64,000 nucleotides of DNA from Tetmemena sp. SeJ-2015 (GCA_027382625.1 JAJKFJ010022856.1:59922-123921), one strand, 5' to 3'. Shown: positions 24,351 through 36,899, numbered from the stretch's first letter. A program made the numbers and translations. The notes: generated by a model not told the origin, from the sequence alone.

Positions 24351-27300
24351 ATGAACACATTGAAGTTGGAGGAGCAGTTTCGCTGCCTCTATTGTCTAAA
24401 GACGACTGGCAAATCTCAAAAACAAGTCATTACTTGCCAAAGCTGCAATAAAATCACTATTCACCTTGATTGCGCAAGAGTCTTCTATAAGGAACTTGCT
24501 AATTTCAAGCCTTAAAATGCAACAAACGTAAATAGACTCTGCGGGTAAATGGCAGTGTGAGACTTGTAAACTCAAAGCAATTAACAAGTAGAGAGAGGAA
24601 AATAATAAGAAAGTGCAACAACAATAATAAGCTGAAGAGGATCAGAATTAATTTGATAATTGGCAAAGTAAGATTTATATTCCTTAACTTATTTTTAAAG
24701 ATAATGCTGTCCAATAAACACCTAGTAAATAGTAGCAAACTGCGAAGTCTTTGGGCTTTTTGAAACTACTTAATTTAGCTTGTGTACTATGCAAGAAAGA
24801 TGATCACAATGACCTACTTAAAGCCTGTGATGATATTGTTGAGAGGAGCAGGAATTTTATTCACTTAAAATGCCAACGCTGGCACCCAGAGATAAAAATT
24901 GATCACACTCTTTCTTATCTCTATGCGACTAAAGACTTCAATACCTGTGAGAGTAAGATTGTGGAACAGTGCTATATTTGCTCCTAAAATTATGAACCAG
25001 GCAAAAGCAAGCAAGCTAATCAAGAATACCTAACCAAATGCTTAATAAAAGGTTGTGCTAGTGCTGAATGCTGGTTTCACCCGTCCTGCCTAACAGATAA
25101 GGTTGAGATAAATGACTATGAGCTAATCTCTTTCAGATCTCTAATTGAAGGCTCTGGCAATATCAAGAAGTTGGGTGTCATTTGCAGGACCCACACACTT
25201 CAATATTTCAACTCTAAATCTTCTGTCAGTATGAAGGAGCTTTAGAAAATGATGGGGAAAGAGATAGGCGAGCCTTAGAGGATTTAAGTCAGAAAGACTC
25301 AGAATAATTCTGAGATTCAGTCTAAAATTCGAGTAACTGAGAGCAATCGAGCTGCATTATAGAAATGAGTTCTACTGTGATGTCTGTGGGTTGGATGTTC
25401 AAAATAATTCTCAGATGATATACTGTACAGTATGCAAGATTGTACTCCACAACGAGTGCAACATAAGATTCGATATCATAACTGATTTTTAGTGTAAAGA
25501 TAGGCTTTGCTAAGATAGGGATAAGCTTTAAGTCCAGTGCTAGTTTTGTAAATCTTCCAAAGGCCTAGTAAATAAATCAACTCGAAAGCATTATATATGC
25601 GAGAGATATGAGAATGATTTCATCTCAGTATAAACATAAAACTTGCTATAAGTGTGATAAAAGGGGAGACTTTATGCTATAGTGCAATTTCTGCGATTGC
25701 AACAAATTCTTCCACCCAAATTGTCTCTTGAGAATAAAGAAGAACAAAAAGAAGGATGCGAAGAGATAAGACTACATTTTTACAGAGGAGGGTATTATCT
25801 GTAAGCAGCATAAAAGATCCATGTATCAAAGGCAAAAGAGTGCTCAGAGATCATACCTATAGGAGAGAGATGTCTATACAGGTCATATTACCCCAAAGAA
25901 ATTAATTTCAAATAAGTAAGATCAAGGGAAAGCCTAAAAACTTAGAAGGTGTTGTACCAACCAATATTCAAGATCATGAAAAAATTGCAAAGCCTGCTCG
26001 ATAAAATCAATAGAAGGGAGATATATTAAATTTTAACTTATATGAAATCAAAAATAATGAAAGAATGCAAGCTTCGAGATCTGAAATAGTAGAATAAGTC
26101 GAAATAGTGAAAACTTAATTGAGTGCTGAGCCTACTTCTTATCAAGAAAAGGTACTGATTTAACATTTATCTGATAATTAAACTGATCAAGATACAACTG
26201 TAGATCCCGAAGATTAGAATGATTAACTGGGAAATAACCCAAGCATTTGTAATAAACCTCAGAGTTTTGATAACTAATTTGAGGCAAATCTGATTTCTGA
26301 GGTCAATAAAAAGGAAAATAAGGCCCACTCTAATCAGAATGATACATTTTAAGATACTGAATAACCAAAAAAGGTACTCTCTTTTGAATTGGAATTGGAT
26401 AAACTTATTTCTAATTAGCTTGGATAAGGACCACAGAATTAAAAATAATAGCCTTAAAATTTTCAACAGAAACCTTAAGGAGAGTAACAGCAATAACCAT
26501 AAAATCCACAATAACAATAAGCTTCTTAAACTGGGTTGCAGTAAGTTCCTATAAATTACTAGAATCAAATTGGAAACTAGAATAATTTTTTCTTCATCTA
26601 ACCTACATAGCAATATATAATCACTAACCCAGTCCCAGTTATTCAATCTTTCCAAGGAGGCTAAGTACAATTATAGCCTACTCAAAACTTCCAAACTCAA
26701 ATATAGAGTTAAATACCTGCTAATACCAATCCTTAATATGGAGCATAAACTTACTAGATTAACTAGCCTAACATTTAAAATGTTCATTAGCAGGTTATGA
26801 ATTTCGGACTTGGCCTATCAGGTGCAGGAGGCGGAGGACTGGGTGCAGCTCTGGTTAATAACTAAAGTGGGTAGGTGGCATCTCAATTAGTAGGTTCTAT
26901 GTTGTAGTCTCAAAATCCTCAGTTGATCTCTAATCAAATGTTCCCCCAGTAATAGCATCATTAGATGCATTCTTTATCTTCAATGCCTCAAGGTTTTCAA
27001 AGCTTTCGAAAACCTAAGTAGCCTAGTGAAGGCATAGTGAATATGAAAATAAACTTGAAGTCTGAGAAAAAGCGCTTGAAGTAGCATGATTACAATCCAT
27101 CCCTATCTCCTTAATAAATTAATCCTAAACCCATATAAACTCCCAAAGTCTAAAACTAGTTTACTAGTAAAAAGAAACCTCATTAAGCCATTTTTAAAGC
27201 TCCGTCAAGTAAAGAAAATTCTGATAAGCCTAAAGACGATATTTCCAAAGATAAGCAAAATAAAGATAAGAAAAAGAAGAAAGGGAAGAGAGAAAAAATA

Positions 27301-29681
27301 GAGAAAGAATAAGAAGCAGAGCGTTATGATGATAAGCAAGGTGACTAGATAACTTAGTTAATAAATGAAAAATCCCAGAGGAAAAGAGAGATCAAAGCTG
27401 CAAATCGACTATTATATCCACAGGCTATTAATTACTCTAATGCAAATGCAACTTAACTTCCCGCTTCAAATTAGTCAAAGCTCTAAGATAAAAGTAATGC
27501 AAACTAAAGCTCATAGTGGTGGAGATAGATTTAGCGAACCAAGTCTCGAAAAAGAGAGCCTTACAACAAGACTTAAAAAATGAGAACTGTAGCTAGGGAA
27601 GAAGAGAGACTTTCCCAGTTATAGATAGATTGGAATAACTATAGCATTTATTTCAATAAAGTCTCTAAGAATGATATGGACTATGTAGAGTATCATATGG
27701 TAGCTAAGAATATACAATCAAAGAATCTCATTGAAGAGCTATTAGATATACAAAATGAGCCAAGCTATAGATAAAATTAAAAGGAGATCTTAAATGAGAT
27801 ATAAGATAACCTAGTTAAAAATGAAAATGAGAAATAAGAAGGCTAGAATACAGGAAAGTAGAACTATTTCAATGTCTTTTTAGAAAATGAAGATGATGGG
27901 TAAATAACATTGGTCTTCTTTAAAGAAAACCTACAAGATAATGTGACTAGACTGAACTATTATGACTAGTATTCTAACACTGTATAAGGGTTAAGGATGC
28001 CTAAGGCTTAGGAAGTGGGCTTTCTGGGTTGTGTATAATTGCCTGCTCTTAATATGGAAATGGCAGAAATCTCAGCTTAGACAAGAGCAGGAAGGCAATT
28101 TTAGATAGAAAATTAAAACGACTTTTCTAAGATACTCCAATTTAAGTAAGCCGAGGAGAACTAAACTTCAAAATCATAAAGCGAGAATTACTACATGCAC
28201 AATTATATTTCTTTTCCCTCAGAAGCAAAAGAATATGTTAGTATTTTGAGGAAGCGAAATAGATCCATTACTTATTCTTACGAGGAGATGCTGAAGAATC
28301 AAGAGCTAGATATGGATGAATTAACTTGCATGATATTAGCAAACAACAATCTTTATAATGAGCTTTTGAATGATATAAGATAACAAAAAGATCGTCTGAT
28401 GAGGAACATCAGAAAATAGAAAGAAGAAGAGGAAGAATCGAAGGCAAAACTTAAGAATTAAACTTCCTAATATACTCTTAGCTACTTTATAATCAGACAC
28501 GTGATGATTCTGAAGATGATGAAGAGAATAAAAATTAAGTTGGGAAAAATTCATCCTAAGACTATCACTCAGATTATGAAGATCACATTTTATAGGATGA
28601 AACTTCGATATTTAACTCTGCCTTCTACAATGAAAAATCTAGCTAAAGAATTTAGAATGTATTTTCTTGGCAATCTGTGTACAGAACTTTTGATTTGAGT
28701 TTTTCTCCTCCAGCCTCTTAAGTTGATATAATCTTGAAAGATCCACTCGAAGTTCCCTATTCCTGTATGTGCTGCTTTCTTTCCATCTATGATAATTTGA
28801 ATCAGATAGTTTATTGCGAGCTTTGTGATGGAGGCGTGCATTAGAGATGCTATGGTATTGAGGACTTGGACGAGCCATTCTACTGTGATCTATGTCTTTA
28901 GAGAAAGAAAAGATAGGATTTTGAGTAAAAGAAGAAAGAGAAGACTTGCTACATCTGTTAGAAAAGTGGATGCATGATGAAAGTAGACTCTACTTTTAGG
29001 AAGAATGAAAACACCTACTTTCATCCTTTCTGTCTGTTCACAACCTCCAGTTGCTACTACAAGAATATTCACAGAATGAAAGGTTTATGTATTGATCAGA
29101 GCTATATAAGTAAATTCATTCTCAAGGGAAGAGAAGAAGATCACATGGAAGAAAAGTGCGACTATTGCGATAAAACATAAAATAAAAGCAAAGGAATGCT
29201 TGAAGTGTGCACTGTTTGTAAAGTAACAAAGTTTCACTCTATGTGTGCTTGGGTCAAGGGGTGTAGTTTTGAAATAGTTCGAGGAGGTTATAACTAGGTT
29301 GAAAAGAAATAAAACACCGAAAAATTAAAAAAAGATGATGATCCAATAAATTTTGATCCATCAGATTACGAAAATACTCAATAAGAAACCTCCTTAATAG
29401 ATAAGGTCTGGGATAATGACCTAGGAAAGCTGCCGAAAATGCAAATCTAAAGCTATAAAGATTTCAACCAGGTTTATTATAAGGAGGCGTATGATGTCAG
29501 AGTTTAAATAATTTGCAAGAAGTGTAGCCCAATAGATTAAAGAATAAGAGAGTTGAGGATATAGAAATATTAGCAAATAGAGAAGAATCTGTAAGAGATA
29601 AATGCTCAAAAACAAAAAGAGATAGAGCAAGTACAAAAAACTCTATTCAAAGATATAGATGAAAGTTCGGGGGACTTCTGA
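24351..29681 (+). CDS. Giant multi-PHD / extended-PHD chromatin reader
   Basis: Predicted histone-binding nuclear protein of about 1,700 aa. Zinc-finger modules in order: a PHD (CLYCLKTTGKSQKQVITCQSC ending CETC, about 24380-24570); an extended PHD (CVLCKKDDHND ... CYICSQNYE ... AECWFHPSCLTDK ... CRTH); further PHD-like modules (YCDVCGLDVQNN; CYKCDKRGDFMLQCNFC ... FFHPNCL). A very Gln/Asn-rich linker (about 26100-27100) is coded largely by TAA/TAG. A C-terminal PHD (YSCMCCFLSIYDNLNQIVYC, CDGGVHQRCYGI, FYCDLCL) is followed by a second extended PHD (CYICQKSGCMMK ... NTYFHPFCLFTT ... CDYCDKTQNKSKG ... FHSMCAWVKG). PHD plus ePHD is the module of BRPF/JADE/AF10-type readers. ATG 24351; TGA 29681. 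Introns include 24528-24555 (28 nt) and 24668-24700 (33 nt). Frame changes near 25350, 25640, 25900 and 28470 are not all explained by GT-AG introns. No catalytic domain seen. Confidence 0.85.
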
Positions 29682-29864
29682 ATGAACTTACTTTAAATGA
29701 CTTTGATAGTATCGAATAATCTTATGTATAAATATAATCTATATAATTCATTATAAAATACCAATGAGTAAATATATTTGAGGGTAAGAGGAAAATGTAA
29801 CTTTTAGTAGCTAATGTGCAATCTATATTATCTACTTTTCCTGCGCCAATTACACTTTTATTGA

Positions 29865-31735
29865 TCATTCTTCTGGGGCTTCGTCTGCAATTGCCTGATC
29901 TAGGTCAACAACGTCTTCCTCAGTTGAGGCGTCAGAAGATTGTTGATTTTGCATCTGTTCCTGAGCTGCGTAGTATTCAGCGAGGGTGTAAGGATAGACA
30001 GCAACTCCAATACCGTAGAAGTCGAGTCCTGTGCTCTTGTCTGAGACCAAGTGTCTGAAGTATCCATCTTCTCCCCAATCTGCTCCCCATGAGTTCTCTA
30101 CGATCCAGTTATCTCCACTTTCGCCTTGTCTTTCCCATCCGACGATCTTCACGACGTGTTGGCCGTTGAATTTGAAGGAATCCTCTGTGCGGTGATAAAC
30201 TCCTTCCTTGTATGTCAAGAAGTCAGTGTAGACAACCATTTGAGCTACTACTGGGCCATTCTTAAGAATTTCCTTCTTGATTCCTAGTTCATCGGAAGCC
30301 AGGCATAATTATAGCCTCGAGTTATAGAATTTTGATAATTTGAAGAATATAAAGAGTATCATACAATATAAAGTAAGTTAAAATCTATTATTTTCTTATG
30401 AAATATATTCTTTTTTTCTTCTCGATATGTATCTTATTGAATTAATATGAACTAAAATAATTCACTCTCCTCAATCTTTATCATCATTAATTAGTTATAC
30501 CATGCTTTAACTCTAAACTGAGAGGTTTTATTTAAAGTTGAGCTCGGGTATAAAGTTAAGACATTAAATGCAAAAAATTGCATTAAATTAATTTAAATTA
30601 GAGAGAGTTAAATGGTTTTGACTAAAAATTTTAGTTTTAATTCTGAGATTATTCGATTATAAATAAATTCTCATTATATATAGTATAGAATAATTCAATT
30701 TCTTTACTTTAAAAAAGCAATAGTCAATGACTCTGTAAAGTTGATTCTTATAAATCTAATATAAAAATAAGATATAGTGATTGTTCACTCTGCACTCATT
30801 GCTCTCAAGATGATCATCTTCGCACTCACCAGCTGCAGCTTGATAAGGGTAGCACTGCTCTGGGATGAAACCCTTTCTCTTTCCCCAGTTGAACACTCTG
30901 GTCACATAGCCTCCATCGCACTGATAGTTGCTCTTATCGCAATTCACCAACTCTTGAGCGGCAAGCTGCACCTGTTTCTTTGAAGATTGGCAAATTCTGT
31001 CTTGAGCCACTCCAAGAGAGGCGATAATGTAGGATGAAGAGCAGTTGCCTTGACTGGCTACTGGTTGGACGCAGTCTGGGTATTGTTCTCTCCAGTCGTA
31101 TCTCTCAGGGATGATGGTCTCATCATCGTCCTTAGACTTGCAGGGGCCGATGTTTTGAGTATCGGAGAGTGAGTTTTAGAAGAGTGACTTGGCGTTTGAT
31201 AGAGTCCAGTTCTATAAAAGAGTAAATTAATTTTTCTCTTCCTCATTTCAACAAAATAGAGTGGAAAAATGTGGCGTGCAAATCATGTTGATTAACTCGT
31301 GTCACTTTCTCATCAAATATCAATTCAAGTTACTGCTTCTACTTACTGTGAAGAATTAATTTGAGCCTTGCTGGAAACCCGCGTTTGGCTGACCGTTGTG
31401 CACAAGAATCTATGACTCGTCAATCACTTGCATGGCTGCAAATTATTAAGCAATATATGAAATGGGAATGTGAAAATGCAAAACTCTTCTTGGGGTTGAG
31501 GAGCACATAGAGGACTGATGCTACGCAGATAGCTACGAAAGCACCGATCACAATATAGTACTGCTGTCTTGAGTTATCAACTTTCTTTGATCTCTTCATC
31601 ATGGCTATTATAATGAGGATGAGACTAAGCTAATAATAGGGTGGATGATTTACCTTGGCGTGCCTTTTCAGCATTATCAGTGGCACCAGCAGCTGTGGAA
31701 GCAGTGTTAACTCTTGCTTGTCTTCTCTCGCTCAT
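29865..31735 (-). CDS. Membrane-anchored papain-family (C1A) protein with Cys-to-Ser active site
   Basis: Start ATG 31735 (MSERRQARVNTASTA). One TM helix follows a basic stretch (YYIVIGAFVAICVASVLYVL), suggesting a type II membrane protein. The C1A domain has YDWREQYPDCVQPVASQGNC, the disulfide-type CDGGYVTRVFNW, the papain His region GQHVVKIVGW and the Asn motif NSWGADWGEDGYF. At the nucleophile position QGNCSSSY reads Ser (TCC at 31032-31034) where papain has Cys25, and Tyr instead of Trp26, so it may be inactive or altered. The C-terminal tail is acidic and Gln-rich, stop at 29865. Introns lie near 31625-31675, 31445-31490 and 31215-31350. A 414-bp AT-rich segment at 30306-30719 interrupts the domain. 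Role unknown; cathepsin-like vacuolar function is the family expectation. Confidence 0.85.
30306..30719 (-). other. 414-bp candidate IES (TGC pointer) in the protease gene
   Basis: Coding DNA stops after ...RVIDYC (TGC; plus GCA at 30717-30719) and resumes with TGC CTG GCT TCC (plus GCA at 30303-30305). Joining at TGC gives RVIDYCLASDELGIKKEILK in frame, as expected for C1A proteases. The insert is extremely AT-rich and ten times longer than most introns here, and its ends do not offer an in-frame GT-AG pair. Confidence 0.6.
30562..30589. repeat. Perfect palindrome inside the candidate IES
   Basis: ATTAAATGCAA and its reverse complement TTGCATTAAAT flank a few A bases, giving an 11-bp-arm hairpin in the middle of the protease insert. 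It may be chance in AT-rich DNA or a structural signal. Confidence 0.55.
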
Positions 31736-32330
31736 TTATATCTTTAGTTATTAAAGAATAATAGGACTTTTAATTTAGAAACTATGTTCAATTATTTTAT
31801 GAATCAGCCATTTGCTCCTCAACTCAATTCTTCCAATCGTAATATCTAATTCTGATATTCATTAACTAAAATATAATGCTTATTTATATATATTCTAATA
31901 ACAATCTCATATGGAAAAATTTAATGAATGAAAGAATTTTAATTGGGTTGCATATTAAGGTAGGACTAATAATTAAGATAATTTAATGCAGATTCCTAAA
32001 TTCATATTGTGGGAAACTCTTTTGTAATTTAATAATTAATTTCTTCTCTCTTAAGAGACGATTAAAATGCTAAAATTTTAATACAAACTTCGAAAATCAG
32101 CTCTTTTTTACACTTTAGATAAGGTACTAAAATATTAACTCATATCAAAATAAAAACTTAACAAAAGGAGAAGCCTTGTGAAAATACTATGAATTTCAAT
32201 AACTTTATTTTTGATATTGGTCTAGTTATTTTTATAAAGTTCTTACTTAAATTAAAATAAATTATAGAATATAATTATTCCAATTCAAATAGCTTTATTA
32301 TTATGAATAGAGGCACTTAATTTTATTTCT
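31736..32330. other. AT-rich intergenic region
   Basis: About 600 bp with no credible ORF. It marks the switch from gene-rich DNA on the left to the repetitive, AT-rich right half. Confidence 0.5.
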
Positions 32331-34850
32331 CATAGTCTTTAAGCGAATATATTAGATCAAATGGGGTGAACCTTGCGGTAGAACAAAAGTTTAGAATCAA
32401 TGTGACCTTTGAAGAATGGAACATCGACCATAAAATTATTTGACAAGCTTTCAATAGCCTCCTACTAGTAAAAGAACAGCCTTTTATCCTAAGCTAAAGA
32501 TAGGGAGGCACGTTCTCATTGCAAAATATCTCGTAAATTCTTGCTAAGTCTGGCACAAATATCTGACTTTTTTTGTATGCTAATTAAATTAAATATATAA
32601 ATTGATTATAGAGATTCTTTTAATCTCATTTCAAAGTAAAAATTCTCATTAAGTTGACCAGCCACACTATTAGCTTATCAATATAATTCTATTAGAAAAT
32701 TTTTTACTCATAAATCTCATTAAGCTCTTCGTTTATCTGCATTTATGCATTTATACAGTGGTTCAGAATCCATGCTCAGTTCTATTTTGCGAAGGAATTT
32801 AAAGTTTTTGCAAATATTACAATTTTTAAAGGAAAACTTATATTTAAAATGAGAATAAGGACGTTGTAGAAATCTTGTTCTTCTCTGATTAAATATCAAA
32901 TTTTATATAGTTGAGATTTTAATTAAAATCGGAGATTGTTAAAAATAATAAATGAAGAGTTTCAACTTGTTGACTGTTGAAATCACTCAAAAACCCCTCG
33001 ATCTGCTGATTGTTCGATAGCCAATTAAAAAATAATATGATTTTCTTCTTTAATCATCATAATAGCACATTTCTGCAACGAGATATGATGATTGCACGTT
33101 ACTAAATCCTCTAATTCAAATTCTACAAAGCTTGTGTCGCTTATAACTCTCGACTGAGAGCTCTGAATCGAATGGTTTAATTATTATATAAATCTGGCAC
33201 ACTTCAACTGTCACTGATTAAATCCATTTTAATTTAATATATAAATTAATATAATTTTCCATTAAATTCTCTGCTATAATTAAGTTTTTATAATTTATAA
33301 TAAATATATCACTAAAAGGAAGCAAATATATAAAAATCTAATTATTTATTTTTCAAAGTTTACATATTAAGTAAACTCATTTTATTATATGAAATTGTGG
33401 TGTGAAAAAGAAATTCTTAAAATTTTTTTAAAAAATTAATTAACGATCCTTAAATTTGCAAAATTGCTTAATCCTAAATTATAAAGAATATAGATTTTTT
33501 TTTTATATTTGATGTAGTATGCTATTTTTGACAAGGATTTCGCTTCTTGAAAATAATATTTTTACAAATCTTTGATTATATGTTTTTGAAGTTTGATACC
33601 AATTAAAGCAGCTCTTTATTATTCCTTTTCAATTGAAAATTACTGGACTTTTTCCAGTGAGAATCCTTCTTCAATCATATCTTTCATATTTCTATCTTTC
33701 TTGTTTTACAAACTGAAGCTGACTGTCAGCTGCTTCATTCTTTCTAGACTAATGCACTTCAAAAGCATCTTCATTTTCTTTGCTCCAACCAAAGGCACCT
33801 CATAAACTAGCTAGTTTAACTTAAATTAGACTCTGACCTTATAAAAGCTTGTTCTATTATCGAGTCGCTATTTGCTAAATGTAGTCTCTATGATTTGAGA
33901 GAGATCTAATTTAGGAAGGGAGGTTTTAAGAATTTTATAGAGCAGCACTCTTGCTTTCAATTAATGCAAATTTTTTTTCGCACATTTCTATTTGCTTTGA
34001 GCTAGATGAGCAAAGAGTATTTCAGGGACTCTGAATTTCTTTATATTGAATTGCTCTAGGAATGAGCGTATCATTTCTCCGATTTCAAAGTCCATCTTAA
34101 AATAAAATTCAACATGAATCTTTTTTAAGCTGCTTTCACTGATAGAGTAGTCCAAACGCAAATTGAAGATCCAGAGGTCTTAAAATAAGTAATTTAATAA
34201 TTAATTTATAAGGTTAGGTTTGAAATTAAACGCTGAGCGAATATTTAATCTTAAGTTAAATATTTTAATTTATAAACTGAGAAGAGCGATAACAACGCTT
34301 ATAATTAAGAAATTATTGATTTCTTACTATTTTTTCCATTAAATCTAATTAGGCAACTTCAATAAATGGATACATTTAATAACATAATAAATTATTTATT
34401 TATTTTAACATTTTATCACAACAGTTTTGTAAATTCTTCCTTTATTATTAAAGATTAAATAATGCACCTGTATTTTTCGTTAATTTATATGTTACTTTTT
34501 GACAGATCTCATCTAAAAATTGTCTTTAAAGATATAAAAGATCTCTTGTCAATGAAGCACCTGCTGTTTATCCATACTATGTTTTTTGTGATTCAAATAT
34601 AAATTTTTTGGATACATTATGCATAAATAATAATATAATTTAAGATTGTTAGAATTTTGCTGTCTGATAAAGAGTATATATATAGGACATCATCTCAGCG
34701 ATAATGTCGATACTTTTAATCTTGAACTTCATCTCTCTACGGGCGATCTGAACTCATTTATTGCTCCATCTTTTGAAAAGAGAGTATCTTGTTTAATTCA
34801 AAATCAATTTCTAATTTTCGATCAATTTCTCAGGAAAACACTATTATAAG
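32331..34850 (-). pseudogene. LRR-like family copy I (internally deleted)
   Basis: Degraded minus-strand member of the tandem family. It keeps the C-terminal block (32360-32560, FMVDVPFF region), a block at 32740-32960, the conserved VPLVGAKKMK-type block (33593-33805) and the N-terminal block (34660-34770). Compared with copy II, about 2 kb between 34570 and 34610 (the counterpart of about 41440-43790) is missing. It also lacks the Cys-pair codons in the C-terminal block, and one conserved Trp codon is TGA (EHGF*TT) near 32765. It is therefore unlikely to encode a full protein. Confidence 0.6.
32895..33340. repeat. Presence/absence block, copy I version
   Basis: About 450 bp present here and in copy IV (about 49360-49840) but absent from copy II near 39990, where the flanks are joined directly. 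The edges carry ATCAAATT-like direct repeats in copy IV. It could be a small mobile element or an IES. Confidence 0.5.
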
Positions 34851-35747
34851 TCTTATATTGAAATAGAGAAGAAATTCAAATTTTTATTTTTTAAATTGCA
34901 CAAACCTAAAAAATTGTTATGAATTTAGTAATACTTTTAAGTTTAAAATTTATAAATTATTTTATAGCATGTTTAATCTGATCTTAAATCTCAAAAATTT
35001 CATTTTAAAATATTAATTTCTGATATTTGTTTAAAATTTAATTAGTAACTAAAAAATATAAAAATCTATATGAATTACTTATGTACAGAGAGATTTACTG
35101 TTCTAAAGTAGGAATTAAAATAATTAAATACACCAAAAAATATCAGAATAATGAATTAGTTCATAGGCAGATTTATAATGAGTTTCCACTTAACCTTAAT
35201 GAGACTATGAAAATTCTATAATTTTTATATCAACTCTCTTTTTTTGTTGTTTCTTTAGAAAAAGATACTAAAATAATAATTCCATAATAAAGCATTAAAG
35301 TTACTTAAGGAAATGCATAAAGAAAATACTATTTGTTTCAATAGGCTTAATTATGTTATTGGTTTAGTTAATTTACAAAATGATTGCTTCATTGGAAATT
35401 AAAATTCTCGAATATAATTATTCCAAATATCATATCAAAAGAAAGAAAATTTTGACAATTTAAGAAGTAAACTTTACCAAATAAAAATTCTTAAACAATG
35501 ATTTAACTGCTTTAGCTCATAATAAATCAGATCAAATGAGGTGAACCTTGCGGAAGAACAAAAATTTGGAATTCATCTGACCTTAGAAGAATGGAACATC
35601 CACCATAAACTTATTTGACAAATTTTCAATAGCCTCCTACTAGTCTAAGAAGTCACATGATCCACAGTCTTTTATCCTAAGCTAAAGATAGGGAGGCACG
35701 TTCTCATTGATAATATCTCGTAAATTCTTGCTAAGTCTGGCACAAAT
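34620..35747. repeat. Segmental duplication (5' end of one copy, spacer, 3' end of next)
   Basis: Nearly identical to about 47830-49005. Each contains the N-terminal block of one family copy, an AT-rich spacer and the C-terminal block of the next copy, showing that the family grew by tandem duplication of whole units. Confidence 0.7.
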
Positions 35748-35815
35748 CAGGAAGAATAAATCAGGATAAAGGGTAAAAAACAATTAATCTTTTCTAAGCT
35801 TCATTTATATATGCA

Positions 35816-36804
35816 ATGAAGAGGAGATCAAGAACAGAGGAGCTAACCTAAATAATAAAACTTTTGAGATTTCGGGCATTGACCCCAGCAGCTGGCAGGC
35901 TCGTCTATGGAACCTACTAAAATATCAAAGAAGCCACTGGTATAGGAGTTTCACTATATGGCAGGTGTGTAGTAGCAGAGCTCTAAGCATGGGGAATTGC
36001 AGGAGTCAGATATCTCCATGCGCTCATCCCTTACTTTCGAGCACCTCTGCTACTTGTTGAGTGTTCATACTCTACAAATCCATGAGCATCTCTCCCTCTC
36101 ATAGAGATGTCTTATGTTCCATCGCTAGTTCCCAGATAAAAAACTTGCAAAGAGCATTCTCAGAAAGATCTATCGCTCTCATGGAGTGAAGTCCAAGGTT
36201 ACTAGAAGTGAGTACTATTTGAGCATAAGGAAGCAGGAGTAAATATTAAGGACATAACTTTAAGTTAACAGAAAGATCCTAAGTTTAGATAGAGAGAACG
36301 TTAGCATCATCATTATAGACGAGACCATCTTCAAGCCATATCGTGCAACCATTAGATCTTGGGCTAAGCCTTACCATAATTAGGTCCTCCTCAAAGAGGG
36401 AATAAAGTTAGACACTAAATGAACTCTCTTGTAATTATCAGCGCTTCAGCTGGCCTCGAGAGCTTTGCCCTCAGTGAGATGTCTATCAATATAGAAACCC
36501 TTGAGAAAGAGTTCGACATTTAAGATACAAATATCCTGGGCTAAGTCTTGTAGTCTTCTTGGATAACCTTAGAGCTCACCACTCTCGATCTGTAGTTTCT
36601 GTATGCTAGGAATGCTAAATAGAGCTTGTCTTCAATGCTCCTTACTCGTTTCCTTATAACCCCATCGAGGAGGTGTTCTCTCAGGTGAAAGCAAAATACA
36701 AGCGTGCCCTAGCTCAGTCAGACTTCAGAGTAGGCCTATCAATGTCAGTAGTTTGCAAGCAATACGACAACCTGATTGCAAAAGAACAATAGCTCGAGGC
36801 TTGA
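35816..36804 (+). pseudogene. TBE-type DDE transposase, frameshifted
   Basis: N-terminal region KRRSRTEELTQIIKLLRFRA resembles the helix-turn-helix start of Tc1/IS630 transposases. Catalytic acidic residues are visible as VSIIIIDETIF (first D), VFLDNLRAHHS (second D) and SFPYNPIEEVFSQVKAKYKR (E), with 34 residues between the last two. Length about 330 codons fits the 42-kDa TBE transposase. At least two frame changes (near 36110 and 36410) break the ORF, so activity is unlikely from this copy. Confidence 0.75.
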
Positions 36805-36899
36805 GAAAGATGGCGTCTCTAATTATTAGAGATTAAGAGTGATTAGTTTAAAATTTTAGGGTACTAAATTTTATAAAACCCATTTAATTTAAGCGTCAC

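Noticed and set aside
25949..25972. 24-nt GT-AG intron in the PHD gene
   Set aside because: The segment is coding in the downstream frame (EGVVPTNIQDHEKIAKPARQ), so the frame change lies further upstream.
30722..30780. Small GT-AG intron plus in-frame exon ending the protease upstream part
   Set aside because: Not rejected as an intron; rejected as the cause of the whole 30.3-30.7 kb interruption, because the exon IYKNQLYRVIDYC lies between it and the 414-bp insert.
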